A stretch of DNA of 64,000 nt, taken from NCBI GenBank assembly GCA_027475525.1, contig JAMWFC010000070.1, positions 1 to 64,000 of the forward strand, written 5' to 3'. The notes under the pieces were generated by a model, which worked only from the letters and a program-made list of their open reading frames with translations, did not search any database and was not told the origin of the DNA. The stretch is from Macrolepiota albuminosa. Lineage: Eukaryota; Basidiomycota; Agaricomycetes; Agaricales; Agaricaceae. The position numbers and the translations under genes were made by a program. This document shows positions 1 to 10,882 of the stretch, in pieces (the stretch's first letter is position 1; every line of letters begins with the position of its first letter).

Positions 1-1593
1 AGGTCCATTTACAGCGAGGTGTGAGTACGAGCGTGAGTACGAGTGTGAGTGACCGGGGGGCGGGGGACGGCGTACGAAGTGGGTCATGGTCACGGTCATT
101 GTCCATATCATATCATGTCGTTTATTTTTAAAATACTTTGGATTTGGAAACAAAAGAAAGAAAGAAAGAAAGAGACGATTTCAACGGAGGAGGATGAATG
201 AATGTGTCCATCGAAATCGAAATCGAAATGGGGATACTTGACGTCCGTCCGGTTATCTTCGTGTCGATCGACGGGGGGGAGGAGGGTATCATACAGACAG
301 TAGGGGATCAAATTCCAAAACTCGTCCTTTTGCGAGGGGTTCGCAGTGTTATAAAGTTTATCTTTTTGAGTTTTTCGGTTTTTCCGGTATCCCACGGTGT
401 GCTCGTACATGTACATTAAAACACCACATGGTCGGGGGGGGGGGTAGTTTAACTCGGAAACTCGAAGGAAGTAAAGGGTAAACGGTAAACGGTAAACGGA
501 CACGTTGGCAGTATCAGTATCAGTATCAGTAAGTAACCCCTCTGTGGAAGCCCCGGGGGTAATCTCATATCTCATATCTCGATCTCATATCTGTATCGCG
601 AGTCACGAGTCAAAGTCAAAGTCAAAGACTAGGACTAGGTTATTAAAATCCGTAGACAGACCCGCGTGAGCGTGGGTTGTTTGTTGTGCATGTGCAAGAA
701 AAGTAAAAGGTTATTTTCTTTTTTCGAGTCGGACCGGAGATAAGAGGGGGAGGGGGTCTTCAGCGTCTGTGATGTGGTTGCGCGTTGCGTTGCAGGATGA
801 AGAGAGAGAGAGGATGATGATGATGATGTCAATCAGCCCTTGTCTGACTCTGACTCCAATCCAAAACACGACTGCGGGTTCATCACCCCTAGGTCGACAT
901 GGACATGGACGGGGACACCGACAGCACATGCCACGCAGAGCCACACCCTTTCTTTCACTTTCGTATGAAGCGCGTTGTGACACCACTTTTACTTTTACAT
1001 TTACATACGGGCGCTTGACCCGGGCCGGGGTGGAGTGAGTGAGTTAGTGACGTGGAAGGCAGTGCGGGATGGAATTAGCAAAGGTGTGCGTGGGATGCGA
1101 CCTTTGGGATGACGTATCGGTGGTGTGTGTGCGACGACGCGTCCTATGTAGCGCAAATGGACCCCCAAGACGCGGGCTTAAGATAAAAATGCCATTTTGT
1201 GGATGTCAATTTGACGAGAGGAGATTTAGCCTCAGTACGAGTTTACAAGCAAGCAGCATAGGCGCCTTTGTTTCGATCGATCGTGATGTGTGTGCTTATG
1301 ATACGCGTGTGCTTTGCGGCGGGGTAGTCACCGCGTGGTGTGTGCTCTGCGGAGGAGTCACCGTCGTCTCCGCGAATATCGTCCCTTTGGCTGGGATGGG
1401 TGGACCCTGCAGGCCCAGGGAACTATGGTGATGAAACTGCGATGGTACACGAACGTGCCAGTGTCTAGGCTGGATGGCAAGTTCCGAGGAATGGCTTGGC
1501 TTGGATACTTGGCGGGATCTGAGATCTGCACGTGGACAGGAGGACCCCGGAAGACGAGATATGTACGGAGAATGAGATGCAAGTTGCCAGTCA
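1..1593. other. Low-complexity gene-free stretch
   Basis: I see no convincing gene here. The DNA is made of many unrelated short tandem repeats: a GTGAGTACGA-type repeat near 26-55, ATCGAA units near 208-228, GGTAAAC units near 481-500, AGTATC units near 508-531, TCTCATA units near 563-592 and GTCAAA units near 608-628. Open frames on both strands are short, overlap each other and have repeat-like composition. The last few hundred bases presumably hold the promoter and leader of the gene at 1594, but no clear TATA box stands out. Confidence 0.6.
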
Positions 1594-2898
1594 ATGCCTC
1601 CTCTCCACCAATCAGAATCCGCGTCCTCGTCGTCAGCCTCGTCGTCCAGCAGCTCCCCCGCCCGCCGCATCCGCTTTGCCCCGCTGCCCGATCCCCGAGC
1701 CGACCCTGATGACAACAAGCCCGCCGTCCTCGACGTCCTGCCCGACGTCCTCGCCGCTGCCCCACACCGTCCCCGCCCCCTCAGCATCCTGCGCTCCTTC
1801 CGCCGCAACCCAGAGACACCCACCCAGTCCACGTCCCCCAAAGAAGAAATATTCACCCTCGGCACCATCAACCTCTTCCGCACATCCTCCAAGTCCTCTG
1901 ACCCCGGCGGCTGGCGCTTCAACCTCACCCGCTTCTCCTCCCCGCCGTCTCCGCTCTCACGCACACACACCGCCCCGCAGCCCACGACCACGACTCCCGC
2001 CGTCCGTCTCGGCGCAGGCGGCGGCAGGACCCCCCGCCGCCCGTCGTTCGTCGACGCCAACGCCAAGTCGCCCCTGCGCATCGGCACACGCATGCTCAAC
2101 GGCCGCGTGTACGGCGCCCGCAAGTCCAGCGCGAACCCGTTTGCGAATGCCCGCGACGAGGACCCCGAGTTCGTCGAGTGGGGCCACGGAGGCATGGGCA
2201 GCGTGCGCGGCGCACAGCATGCCGGTGTCGCTGCGAGCGGCCCGGCTCAGCCCCGCTGGGAGAGGCTCCAGAGCGCCGGTGCGGTCCATGATGATGATTT
2301 CGATGGCAGTGGTATGGGGTGGGTCAAGAAGCGGAAAGAGGCGAGAGAGCGCGAGGCGAGAGAGCGTGAGGAGAGGGAAAAGGAAAAGGAAAGGGAAAGG
2401 GAACCGGATCCGCAGGAGTATAACCTCGCGACTGTCAATGTCCCCCCTCTCGCACGCCACCATTCTCATCGCCGAGACGCAGCCCCTGACTCGTTGACGC
2501 CCGAGCATAACCTCACGACTGTCACCGTCCCCCCTCTTGCACGACACCATTCTCAACGCCGAGACGCAGCTCCTGACTCGCTGACGCCCGAGCATAACCT
2601 CACAACCGTCAACGTCCCCCATCTCACACGGCACCATTCCCACCGGCGAGAAGCAGTCTCTACATCCACATTCGCATCCAAATCCAAATCCACGTCCACG
2701 TCCACGTCCACATCCACAGCGGCGGCGGGCACACAGAGACACCCGTCGTCAGAGACCGAGACCGAAAGCGAGTCTGAAAGCGAGTCATCTAATCCAGAGG
2801 AGGAAGACGACGAAGACGAGGACGATCTCGTGGTGCAGAAGAAGCGAAAGACGGCCCTTGGAGCGGGCGTGGAGAAGGTTAGTAGGCACCATGAGTAG
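1594..2898 (+). CDS. Proline/serine-rich basic protein, unknown function
   Basis: An uninterrupted 434-residue frame. The N-terminal third has a Ser run followed by RIRFAPLPDPR, then a conserved-looking middle with FVEWGHGGMGS (about residues 189-199) and GMGWVKKRKE. A charged Arg/Glu stretch follows, which is predicted helix. Next come three tandem 29-residue repeats, each built around HNLTTV.VPPLARHHSHRR. The C-terminus is Thr/Ser-rich, then Glu/Asp-rich, then basic (VVQKKRKT), which could be a nuclear localisation signal. I recall proteins with this RIRFAPLPDPR and WGHGGMGS layout in agaricomycetes but know no function for them. Codon use is GC-rich compared with the flanks. The chosen start is the first Met ahead of the Ser run; the antisense and other-frame open stretches over it are shadows of its composition. 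It could be longer at the 5' end. Confidence 0.7.
   Translation: MPPLHQSESASSSSASSSSSSPARRIRFAPLPDPRADPDDNKPAVLDVLPDVLAAAPHRPRPLSILRSFRRNPETPTQSTSPKEEIFTLGTINLFRTSSKSSDPGGWRFNLTRFSSPPSPLSRTHTAPQPTTTTPAVRLGAGGGRTPRRPSFVDANAKSPLRIGTRMLNGRVYGARKSSANPFANARDEDPEFVEWGHGGMGSVRGAQHAGVAASGPAQPRWERLQSAGAVHDDDFDGSGMGWVKKRKEAREREAREREEREKEKEREREPDPQEYNLATVNVPPLARHHSHRRDAAPDSLTPEHNLTTVTVPPLARHHSQRRDAAPDSLTPEHNLTTVNVPHLTRHHSHRREAVSTSTFASKSKSTSTSTSTSTAAAGTQRHPSSETETESESESESSNPEEEDDEDEDDLVVQKKRKTALGAGVEKVSRHHE
2416..2676 (+). repeat. Three in-frame 87-nt tandem repeats
   Basis: Units start at 2416, 2503 and 2590, a period of exactly 87 nt (29 codons), so expansion keeps the frame. The copies differ at scattered positions. 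Each encodes a HNLTTV...ARHHSHRRDA-like block ending in DSLTPE, rich in His and Arg. Confidence 0.85.
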
Positions 2899-3243
2899 GC
2901 GGGCATACGCAGGCAGCACAGCACGCGCAAGCACACGGTATCTTATATTCTTGTAATTCTCGACCAAGACCTTAGGCCTAAACCCAAGCATTCAAATTCC
3001 CTGAAAGTGTAATTTCAAATTCGGGCTCGGCGCGATGATGGGCTCAGCGAAGACGGGCAAAGACAGACAGACGGACGGACACGAGAGTTTTTTTTTTCCT
3101 TTTCTTTTTTTCTTTGGGTTACGGGTACCCCCTTGGCATTCATGTATACATACATACGTTATATCTTACTTTGTTTTTTTTACCTCCCTTTCTTTGTTTC
3201 TTTGTTTCTTTTTTTATTTATATTTTTCTTTCTCTCGCTTCCG

Positions 3244-3285
3244 CTCGGTGCTCGGTGCTCGGTGCTCGGTGCTCGGTGCTCGGTG
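3244..3285. repeat. CTCGGTG heptamer array, six copies
   Basis: Six perfect head-to-tail copies of CTCGGTG, followed directly by a GGAGGCTT-type array (about 3300-3328). Typical minisatellite-like slippage array. Confidence 0.9.
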
Positions 3286-3476
3286 CTTGGCCTTGGCGCT
3301 CTTGGAGGCTTGGAGGCTTGGAGGCTTAGACTTGGTTGCTTGGATCTGGGCTTGGGTGCTTGGACGGGGCTTGGATTCGCGATCACGATCACGATCCACG
3401 GCAGCGGCAGCGGCAGCGGTAGCAGTAGTGGTGTGTGTGGATTTTTGGATTTTTGGACGGCCGACGAACGTTTTTT

Positions 3477-3510
3477 GTGAGTGAGTGAGTGAGTGAGTGA
3501 GTGAGTGAGT
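3477..3510. repeat. GTGA tetranucleotide microsatellite
   Basis: About eight and a half perfect GTGA units. It sits within the low-complexity zone and has no visible coding role. Confidence 0.9.
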
Positions 3511-4740
3511 TTGGAGGATGTCGCGAGTTCGTGCTGATTAGGATTTGGATTAGGATTGTGTAGTGTTCGCGAAGGTTTTGCATCCACCCTCTGGCCACTC
3601 GCCCATTCGCCACTCGCGGTCCCTTCGCCCATTCGCCCTCGCCGACTCGCCACGCAAAGCGTAATTCTAACGCGCAGACGTTCCGTGTTTCGTTTCTTTG
3701 TGTTCGTTTCTTCGTGATTCGTGTTTCGTTTATCGTTTATCGTGTTTTTATGTATCACCATCACCGTCACCGTCACCATCGCGTCCTCTTCGTCTCTGTC
3801 TCTGTTTCCATCTCCGTCCCCATGCCCATGCCCGTCATGCCTTACCCACTCCAGTTCGTTTTATCGATTTCGTGTTCGTGTTGTATCCCTGCTCTGGTAC
3901 CCCACCCCACCCCCCGTCTCCTTGACTTGCATTTTTTTGTTTTGTACGACTTTTGATTTTGTTTTATTGTATTCTATACTATACCCTTTTATTTTTTCGT
4001 CGAGTGGTAGTCTGGTTTCTTTTTTTTCTCTCTCTTTTTTCGTCACTTTTTTTTCGTCTTTTGCCTCTCTTTTCTTTGATATTATTTTTTTCCACTGTCG
4101 ACGACTCCATCTCCATCTCCATCTCCATCTCCATCCCCAAGCAATTCTGGTACTTTTGCAATGCAGTTTCTCTTTTTTTCTTTCTCTTTCTTTTTGATTT
4201 TGATTTATTTTCCTTTTCTACTCTCCTTGACTTTTATGCTGTGTTACACCCTCCCCTCTCCCCATCGTAATCACGAGAAAAGCTTGTCTCATCCCATCCC
4301 CGCGCGCACTCCCCATCTCTCCCTTCCTCCATGTATTATTTAACGTGAACGTGAACGTGAATGTTTGCATGTGTTAGGTAGTTCTAGTTCTGTTTTGTTT
4401 TTGGTTTTGGTTTTGGTTTTGGTTTTATTGTATATGAGTGATTTGACCCTCAGAGAGCGTGAGTTTGAGTTTGAGTTACGGAAATGATATTGATTTAGAG
4501 TCGTGACGCGTGTGTGTGGTTTGTGAACGTATCAGAATCGTAGGATGATAGATTATATATAGGATATAGGATCATGTGGATATTCAGGAGTATTCTTAGG
4601 TGATAGTACATAGTGAATTTTCGATTACTTCGATGCCTAGAAAAATAAGAATCGGAGCGTGAAAAAGGGACGTGGAGATGGATGGATGGATGGATGGATG
4701 GATTTTGAATTTTGGTGTTGTGGCGCTTGGAGGTGTGCAG

Positions 4741-5056
4741 GGGAGGTATGCGTTAAGCTGGATATAAATATAAATACATACCGTTCATATTCATGCGCGA
4801 TCGTTCGTAAGTGCGTATAGACCTGCTCAAAGGATCGGAACCGTTCGAGAGGGGAAGGGCGTCGGTATTTAATCACAGTGGCATCAAAGCTATCGAATGT
4901 TATCGCGGGGAGGGAGGGAGGTATGCGTTAAGCTAGATCCGTTCATATCCATGCGCGATTGTTCGTAAGTGCGTATAGACCTGCTTAAAGAATCGGAACC
5001 GTTCGAGAGGGGAAGGGTGTCGGTATTTATTCATTCACAGTGGCATCAATGTTATC
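4741..5056. repeat. Diverged direct repeat, two copies of about 150 nt
   Basis: Copy 1 begins at 4741 and copy 2 at 4915, each starting GGGAGGTATGCGTTAAGCT and running through a shared GTAAGTGCGTATAGACCTGC and a GGAACCGTTCGAGAGGGGAAG block to a CAGTGGCATCAA end. Copy 1 carries an extra AT-rich insert of about 17 nt (around 4759-4780). They differ by scattered substitutions, so this is an old genuine duplication, unlike the exact 77-bp repeats elsewhere. No coding function is apparent. Confidence 0.85.
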
Positions 5057-8000
5057 GTGATTTATGGTTTGTGGTGGCGCTCTCCCTCGTTCGCTTCGTC
5101 TTTTTTTTTTCTTTTTCGTTATTCAATTCTTGCTTTCTTTCTTTGATTTTTTTTTGGTTGTCCGTGAAGATGACAGGAAACATATCAAATCATGATCTGA
5201 CGTCCATCAAGGTCTCCAAGGGGGTTTGATTCACCGGTCGGCGGTCGGTGGTCGGCGGGGCTGCGCGGCTGCGGATGAAATCATTTATGCAGAGCCCGCG
5301 GCCAAGAGTACTCGGCGTGTCTTGGCAGCTGAACAGGGTACCGTCCGAGTCAAGTTGGGACCGCAGCGAGTGAATTAATTTTTTTCCCTTTCCCTTTTTC
5401 TTGTGAGACCTGATGAAGCAGCGGTCTGGCATCAGGGGCCTTTGTGAAACTATTAATTGGCCGTGAGGATATTCATTTATTCGTTAGGAGGCAAGACCTA
5501 TCTATTATTATCAATCCAACCGTGTCTCCTAGCCAAGGAAGGCATTACCGTAATTGGGATGAAGAGAACGTGTTTCTATATTTACATCTGAGGAGGCGTA
5601 AGCACCCATGGCCGCAGGATGATTACACATCGCACATCACAGCAACTGCCGCTACCCGGGGACTCGTAACCACGCCGGAACCACGCAATCGATCCAACTC
5701 GCCATTCCCAACGACACCCTTTACCCTCCACCGCATGGACACCCGCAAGATGGCATGCCGATCGGCGAGAGTCATTGTAACCCGACCGAACCGAGGGGAT
5801 TCGAAGTTTTTGAGACTGTGTAAAGTATAAAACGTTCTTCTCTCCCACTTTGCGTTCCGCCGCACCTACCGCCAGTCCCAGAGAACGGGAAACTTGCATC
5901 CTCGTGTGAATGATGGCGTTGGGCACTGGGGTCCTCGTTCTTGTTGTGTCTTTGAAGTCACAGAGGAATTAGGATAGGCTTTTGTGTAATTGGAAATTTA
6001 GATAAAGGACGCGCCGCCGCCGCCCTGTTCAATGTCGTACACACGTACAGAGGTTTCTGACTGAGGGTGGATGGTGGAGAGTAAACGAAGAACCTTCAAT
6101 GGTCTGTTTTCAACCGCGTGCGCAAAGTTATACGAGAATCGAAGCACCGTCTGAGAAACGTAGTTGCGTCTTTTACGAGGTCATTGATTAGAGTTAACGT
6201 TGGCATTCGGAGGGACAGAAAGCGCCCTACTTGAGCAAAAAAGGATCGAGAACAAGCTAGTTGCCAAAGACAGCACGACATCCAGTTCCAAAAATAAAGA
6301 TTACAAAAGTCCGTGACGTGATAAGAAAGACTTTTCTTCTTGATGTCAGCGCTAACGCGTGACAGAGAGATTGGAAAAATGTCAGACCTGTGGCGCGAGG
6401 CTCAACCTACTACTGTGTAATGTGCTGCGATCGCAGAACGTCATCGCTTCACTAAGAGATCATTTCCGAGACCCCAGGTGAAGACAAGCGCTCGACTTGC
6501 GTTTTTCTATGAAGAACGCATTGATAGAAACCACCTTCGGATGGCATGCGAAATTAGAATACGAATTACGGCTCAGGACTAGTAAGAATAGCCGGTGGGT
6601 ACATACATTCCAATTTTGGCGTTTAAAAAGATTGGTCTGTTTTTCTCCTTGGCGAAATGTCGTTTCTACCTCCTGATGCGATATTTCTCGTTCTACACGG
6701 ACAGAATGTGATCACTGAGACTTGGAGTTAAGACACAAGATCCCAGAGGATAAACACTTCTTAGTGACACACGCTTCTGCAGAGCTCATCCTTGCAGTCA
6801 AGAACTGACGATGCCTGCCAAGCGTTCCGATCCCGACATGAATGTCTTGAGACCTCTGCTTTGAGAAAGTGCTAGAAGTGCGTACCTATCACGTTGGCCT
6901 TTGACCATCCAAGCTCAACGCGCCTTGAAACTTAATAAAATCCTAACTCAAATACAAATGCCAGAGATCTGGAAAAGACAGTTGAGGGAATTTCGCCGCA
7001 AAAGTGGTCGTGTGTCACTTGCCCAGACGGTTTGTTATGGGAAACATCCCTGATGGCATGACCATCCCCTGAGGTTCAAAATCAATTAGCCAGATCGAAA
7101 ATGAAGGCCCGGACCTTTGACACCCTCTTCATATTCAAGAAAACGTGGACGATTGATCCGTTCTACAGGTATTCTCATTGCATGACAGTGAAGAAGACGT
7201 CTGGATATGGTAACACGTTAGGAAGTCGGGTATCGGTCAAGATCCATCTGTATATTGTGCAGTGCAAGTGTATTTATGTGATTAAACTGGGGCTTGCCAT
7301 GCATCGGTGCAAAGTAGGCAAATCGTTGTTCTCCACTTGACAAGAGTGGTTAATATGCAGGATGTTTTGCACGTGCCACGAGGGACTGAACTCGACGATA
7401 CTCAAGCTACGAAATCGTCCCAGTGCATAGCAACGCTGGTAGAAGAACTACGTCACATAGAAAGGTCTGGTCAATGCATAAGTCGAGGGGTCAGTCATCG
7501 TTACCCAATGTCGGATGTTGCCGTCAGTTATTCAAGCTTCAACGTTTCCGTTACCTCTCACCGTGTGTGCATAGAACCGGCAACGCGACCGTCATCTCCC
7601 TCGTCCTGGTCAACGCCAATTTTGACGCAGGTAGATCAGTTCTGAAATTCCCTCCTCCCAGGTACCAGCATATCTAAGTAAAGTTACCCACATCTCTTTT
7701 CTCAGACCACCGTTCTTTTTTTTTCTTCCCACCTGATTGTCTTGTCGAGGCACGATGATCTCATAAGGATATAATCACAGACGTACCTCTTGGTTGTTGG
7801 CTATTCTACCTCTGAAAGTGAACAGGCACCAGCATCTAGAAAAGAGTCCAGATGAGAAATCAGATCCATCATAGCTACCGACTTCATTCTCCGAATTGAA
7901 GCTTTTCTCAAATCTCGATAAGATATCGCGTACCGCGGACGGGGAGAAGGAACAACCACAGACTCTCAGCGTCTTTCTGTCTACCTATCCATACATCACC

Positions 8001-8293
8001 CATACAAACAGGCGAACTAGTGCGCGCCGAATGTTCTAGAAAATCGCCGGAAATCAATGATTAACAACGCAGTTCATGCAGAGTATTCAAGTCTGAGATG
8101 TAGGGGGTAGGTGTAGGTGTTGAGCAGCCTGGGGATTACGAGATGGAACTAACGTATCTATGGATGTGATTTTACGACAACTTGTTGCAATTGTGACCTG
8201 ATGCACCCTTTTTGAGAAACGCGCTATTTGCATCTGCTTGATTTTAGAGGCATTGGCCCTTCAAAGGCCTTACAAAATCTTTCTCTTTACACA

Positions 8294-10470
8294 ATGCCTG
8301 GTCCCCTCCGCTCGTTGCCTCCACCAAATAAGAAAAGAAAAATTAAAGATGACCCTCAATCTTTAAAGCTAATTGAGCGACTCGAAGCTGATTTGACTGA
8401 GGCCATCTCAACCAATAGTTCCTTGAATCCTTTAGCCGACCTATTGGACCTTGCACTTAAAACCAAGGAGGCCAGTGTGACCGCGAAAGCTATCTATGCT
8501 CTCTATAGGGTCTTTGTTCTTCTCATATCTGCGGACAAACTGGGACTTAATGGCGATGAAGCAGCTAAAGTCGTGAAAACGTGGCTTTGGGATCGACTTG
8601 GTATCTATGTAGATTTTCTTGGCGGACTTCTGAAAGACCAGGAAAAGACCCTTCGAGTAGGTTTTCAGTGGATTTCCAGTACATGTACTGATTTGACGTA
8701 GATATCAGCTTTGCAAATCTTGTTTTCGTTACAGAAACATCTCTCAACATCATACTCAAAGTCCGCTCCATCGAGGCCGCAATTCCACCACTCCCACTTC
8801 CGAAAAATCGTTTCATTCCTTCTCCTATGTCCATCATCCTCTCGTCACCTCGCAACGCAAGAAGACACGACAATCGATGCCGATGTACTGCGTCAGTTTA
8901 GCGAGACTTGGTTCAGCGTCCATGACGATATACGGTGGTTCTTTCTCCGTGATGCAGCGTATGTTATCACCCGTCCTGCTGCATGCCCACACACATATAC
9001 CTTTTTAGGACGCTTCTTAACTCCACCTCGCCTTCAGCTGCCCCAAATCTTCCACACAATTTGTTGACAATCCTCGAACGCTTGGATACTTTTCCGACTG
9101 AAAAGGGTGAATTGAACTCATGGTGGGTCTCCGAGATGGGGACAAAGCCACCGAAACCTAAAGGAGCGTCCAAGAAAGGCGATGAGGCAGACTCTTCTGG
9201 AGATGAAGCCGAGCCTCAAGACGAGGGAGACGAGGATGACTGGCGTAAATTCTTTGATGAGGAACCGGACGCGAAAGACGCCAAACCGCAAGGTCCCGGA
9301 GCGCGTCTACACAGACTGACAATACACCAATCTCTTCACGCTCTCGCGTCGCATCGTGCAGTATTTACACGGGCATGGCTGGCGCTCCTACCACGGATTT
9401 CAGTTACAGGGGATGGAAAAGCTCTCACGATGCGTGTACTTAATGTCATGCACCGTGGAGTGTTACCTCATCTCACACGACCAGTACTAGTGATGGACTG
9501 GGTGGGTGCCTCGGTGGACTACGGTTTGTTACGAATCACGTATCTGTCAAATCAGTCATTCACGTCTTCACAGGGGGTACAGTGGGCCTTCTGGCTTTGA
9601 ACGCGTTGTTTGTGCTCATGAAAGAGTACAAACTGTAAGTCGGTAGTGTCCCTTCCATCGAGCCTACACTGAAACCATATAGCGACTATCCTTCATTCTA
9701 CACTCGCCTCTACGCATTCCTTGATCGCGATGTACTACACCTTAAGCATCGAGCGCGATTTTTCCGCATGGCCGAGCTTTTCCTCAGTTCAACGTACGTT
9801 CGTTCTTGTGATGCGTGCAATTCATAACATTGTCCATCCTTATAGACATTTACCCGCCAATCTCCTCGCGTCCTTCATCAAACGTCTCTCCCGTCTCTCC
9901 CTCACTGCGCCCCCAGCTGCTATCATAATGGCCGTACCCTTTACATATAACATCCTAAAACGACATCCTGCCTTGATGTCTATGATTCACCGCGCGGATG
10001 CAGAAAATCCGTCCAGCGGTAAGCATTAAATCCGGACAGAACTCAATAGTCTAATCACCACTTGTAGATCCTTTTCTTCCGAACCAAGTGGACCCGCTGC
10101 ATACACAAGCCCATCTCAGCTCGCTTTGGGAACTCCTGTCGCACCGTTCCCATTATCATGCAAGTGTGGCGACACTCGTGAAGATCTTCTCTGAAGCGTT
10201 CACAAAACCGAGCTATGCGATGGAAGACTTCTTGGATCATACATATGGAACTGTGAGCCAAATCGCTTGTAATAAATCTGTGAGAAAGCTAACAAATGAT
10301 TGCAGCTCTTTGAAACAGAGGTGAACAGGAAGATTAAGAAGGATCCCGCACTGTCTTTGGAGATCAAAAAGATGTTTCCTACCACCCCTGAGGATACAAT
10401 AGAGACGGACGAGGAAGGTGAGGTGCGGATAGACGGAGATGTTGTCAGTGAATTGTGGTCGTTTGCATAA
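8294..10470 (+). CDS. NOC4: Nucleolar complex protein 4 (Noc4/CBF family)
   Basis: Noc4 pairs with Nop14 and is needed for maturation and export of the small ribosomal subunit in the nucleolus. Eight exons join in frame to 609 residues: 8294-8656, 8702-8958, 9009-9523, 9574-9634, 9683-9793, 9846-10018, 10068-10252 and 10306-10470, with introns of 45-53 nt. The N-terminus has a basic KKRKIK patch and an armadillo-like helical region. The middle has WFFLRDAA and an acidic linker rich in Glu/Asp (about residues 250-290). The C-terminal half is the CBF/Mak21 domain with VMHRGVLPHLTRPV, FFRMAELFLSS, LPANLLASFIKRLSRL and YNILKRHP, ending in an acidic tail with LWSFA. I chose the Met at 8294 because it begins MPGPLRSLPPPNKKRK, as in related proteins; an in-frame open stretch extends to 8228. 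The length fits the family. Confidence 0.93.
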
Positions 10471-10882
10471 ATGTCGAGAATTCTGAGGCAGCACTGGAAA
10501 AATGACCACCGGATCTTCCACCGACTTGTCTGTTTGTCGTTCATTCTAATCTACATTCTCTTGGAAAAGCTTGTGTCGCTTGCTTAGATGGTATATCCTT
10601 CGATCGAAGCGTATAGAAAGGCGCGATGAACGTTAAAGGCATGCTTAATATAGCTGCACATAGCGGAACTCAGGAAGTCCACGTTGTCATTGGACAGGAA
10701 AGGACCGAAGTTGATGAACGAGTAAAAGAGTTGTCAATAAAAGCGTGTTAGGGTGTCTGTATGGAGACATAGCTCTCAGATTTGTATGGATTGTAAACAG
10801 AACAGCAGACAGAGAACAATGTAGACGAAGCATCAATCCGTTTCAAACCAGGAGGGCGATCATTTCTCCGGCAAACTATACC

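Larger units (their letters stand above)
2899..8293. other. 5.4 kb gene-free, repeat-rich intergenic region
   Basis: No gene can be supported. The first 2 kb is pyrimidine-rich and full of short tandem repeats: CTCGGTG, GGAGGCTT, GGCAGC, GTGA, CATCTC, GAACGT, TTTTGG, GAGTTT and GATG units, one after another with little unique DNA between. From about 4740 there is a diverged direct repeat (described separately). From 5100 to 8293 the DNA looks unique and has stops in all frames; small frames such as 5444-5830 and 7307-7645 lack codon bias or recognisable motifs. The last part must include the promoter of NOC4. Confidence 0.6.

Noticed and set aside
1296..2195. 299-codon minus-strand open frame over the first gene
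   Set aside because: It is antisense to the proline/serine-rich protein; its Arg-rich, low-complexity translation reflects GC-rich codons on the other strand and shows no domain.
1957..2742. 261-codon minus-strand frame with repeated blocks
   Set aside because: It mirrors the 87-nt repeats of the plus-strand gene. The plus-strand frame has conserved motifs; this one has only composition.
3180..3779. 199-codon minus-strand frame rich in Asn/Pro, Thr and Ser
   Set aside because: Composed of translated microsatellites (GTGA, CTCGGTG, GGAGGCTT); no sign of a folded protein.
5444..5926. Overlapping plus and minus frames of 128 and 114 codons
   Set aside because: No motif, no codon bias, no splice partners, and both strands open in the same place, which suggests chance.
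7101..7677. Three overlapping plus-strand frames
   Set aside because: Unrelated short frames with random-looking composition upstream of NOC4.
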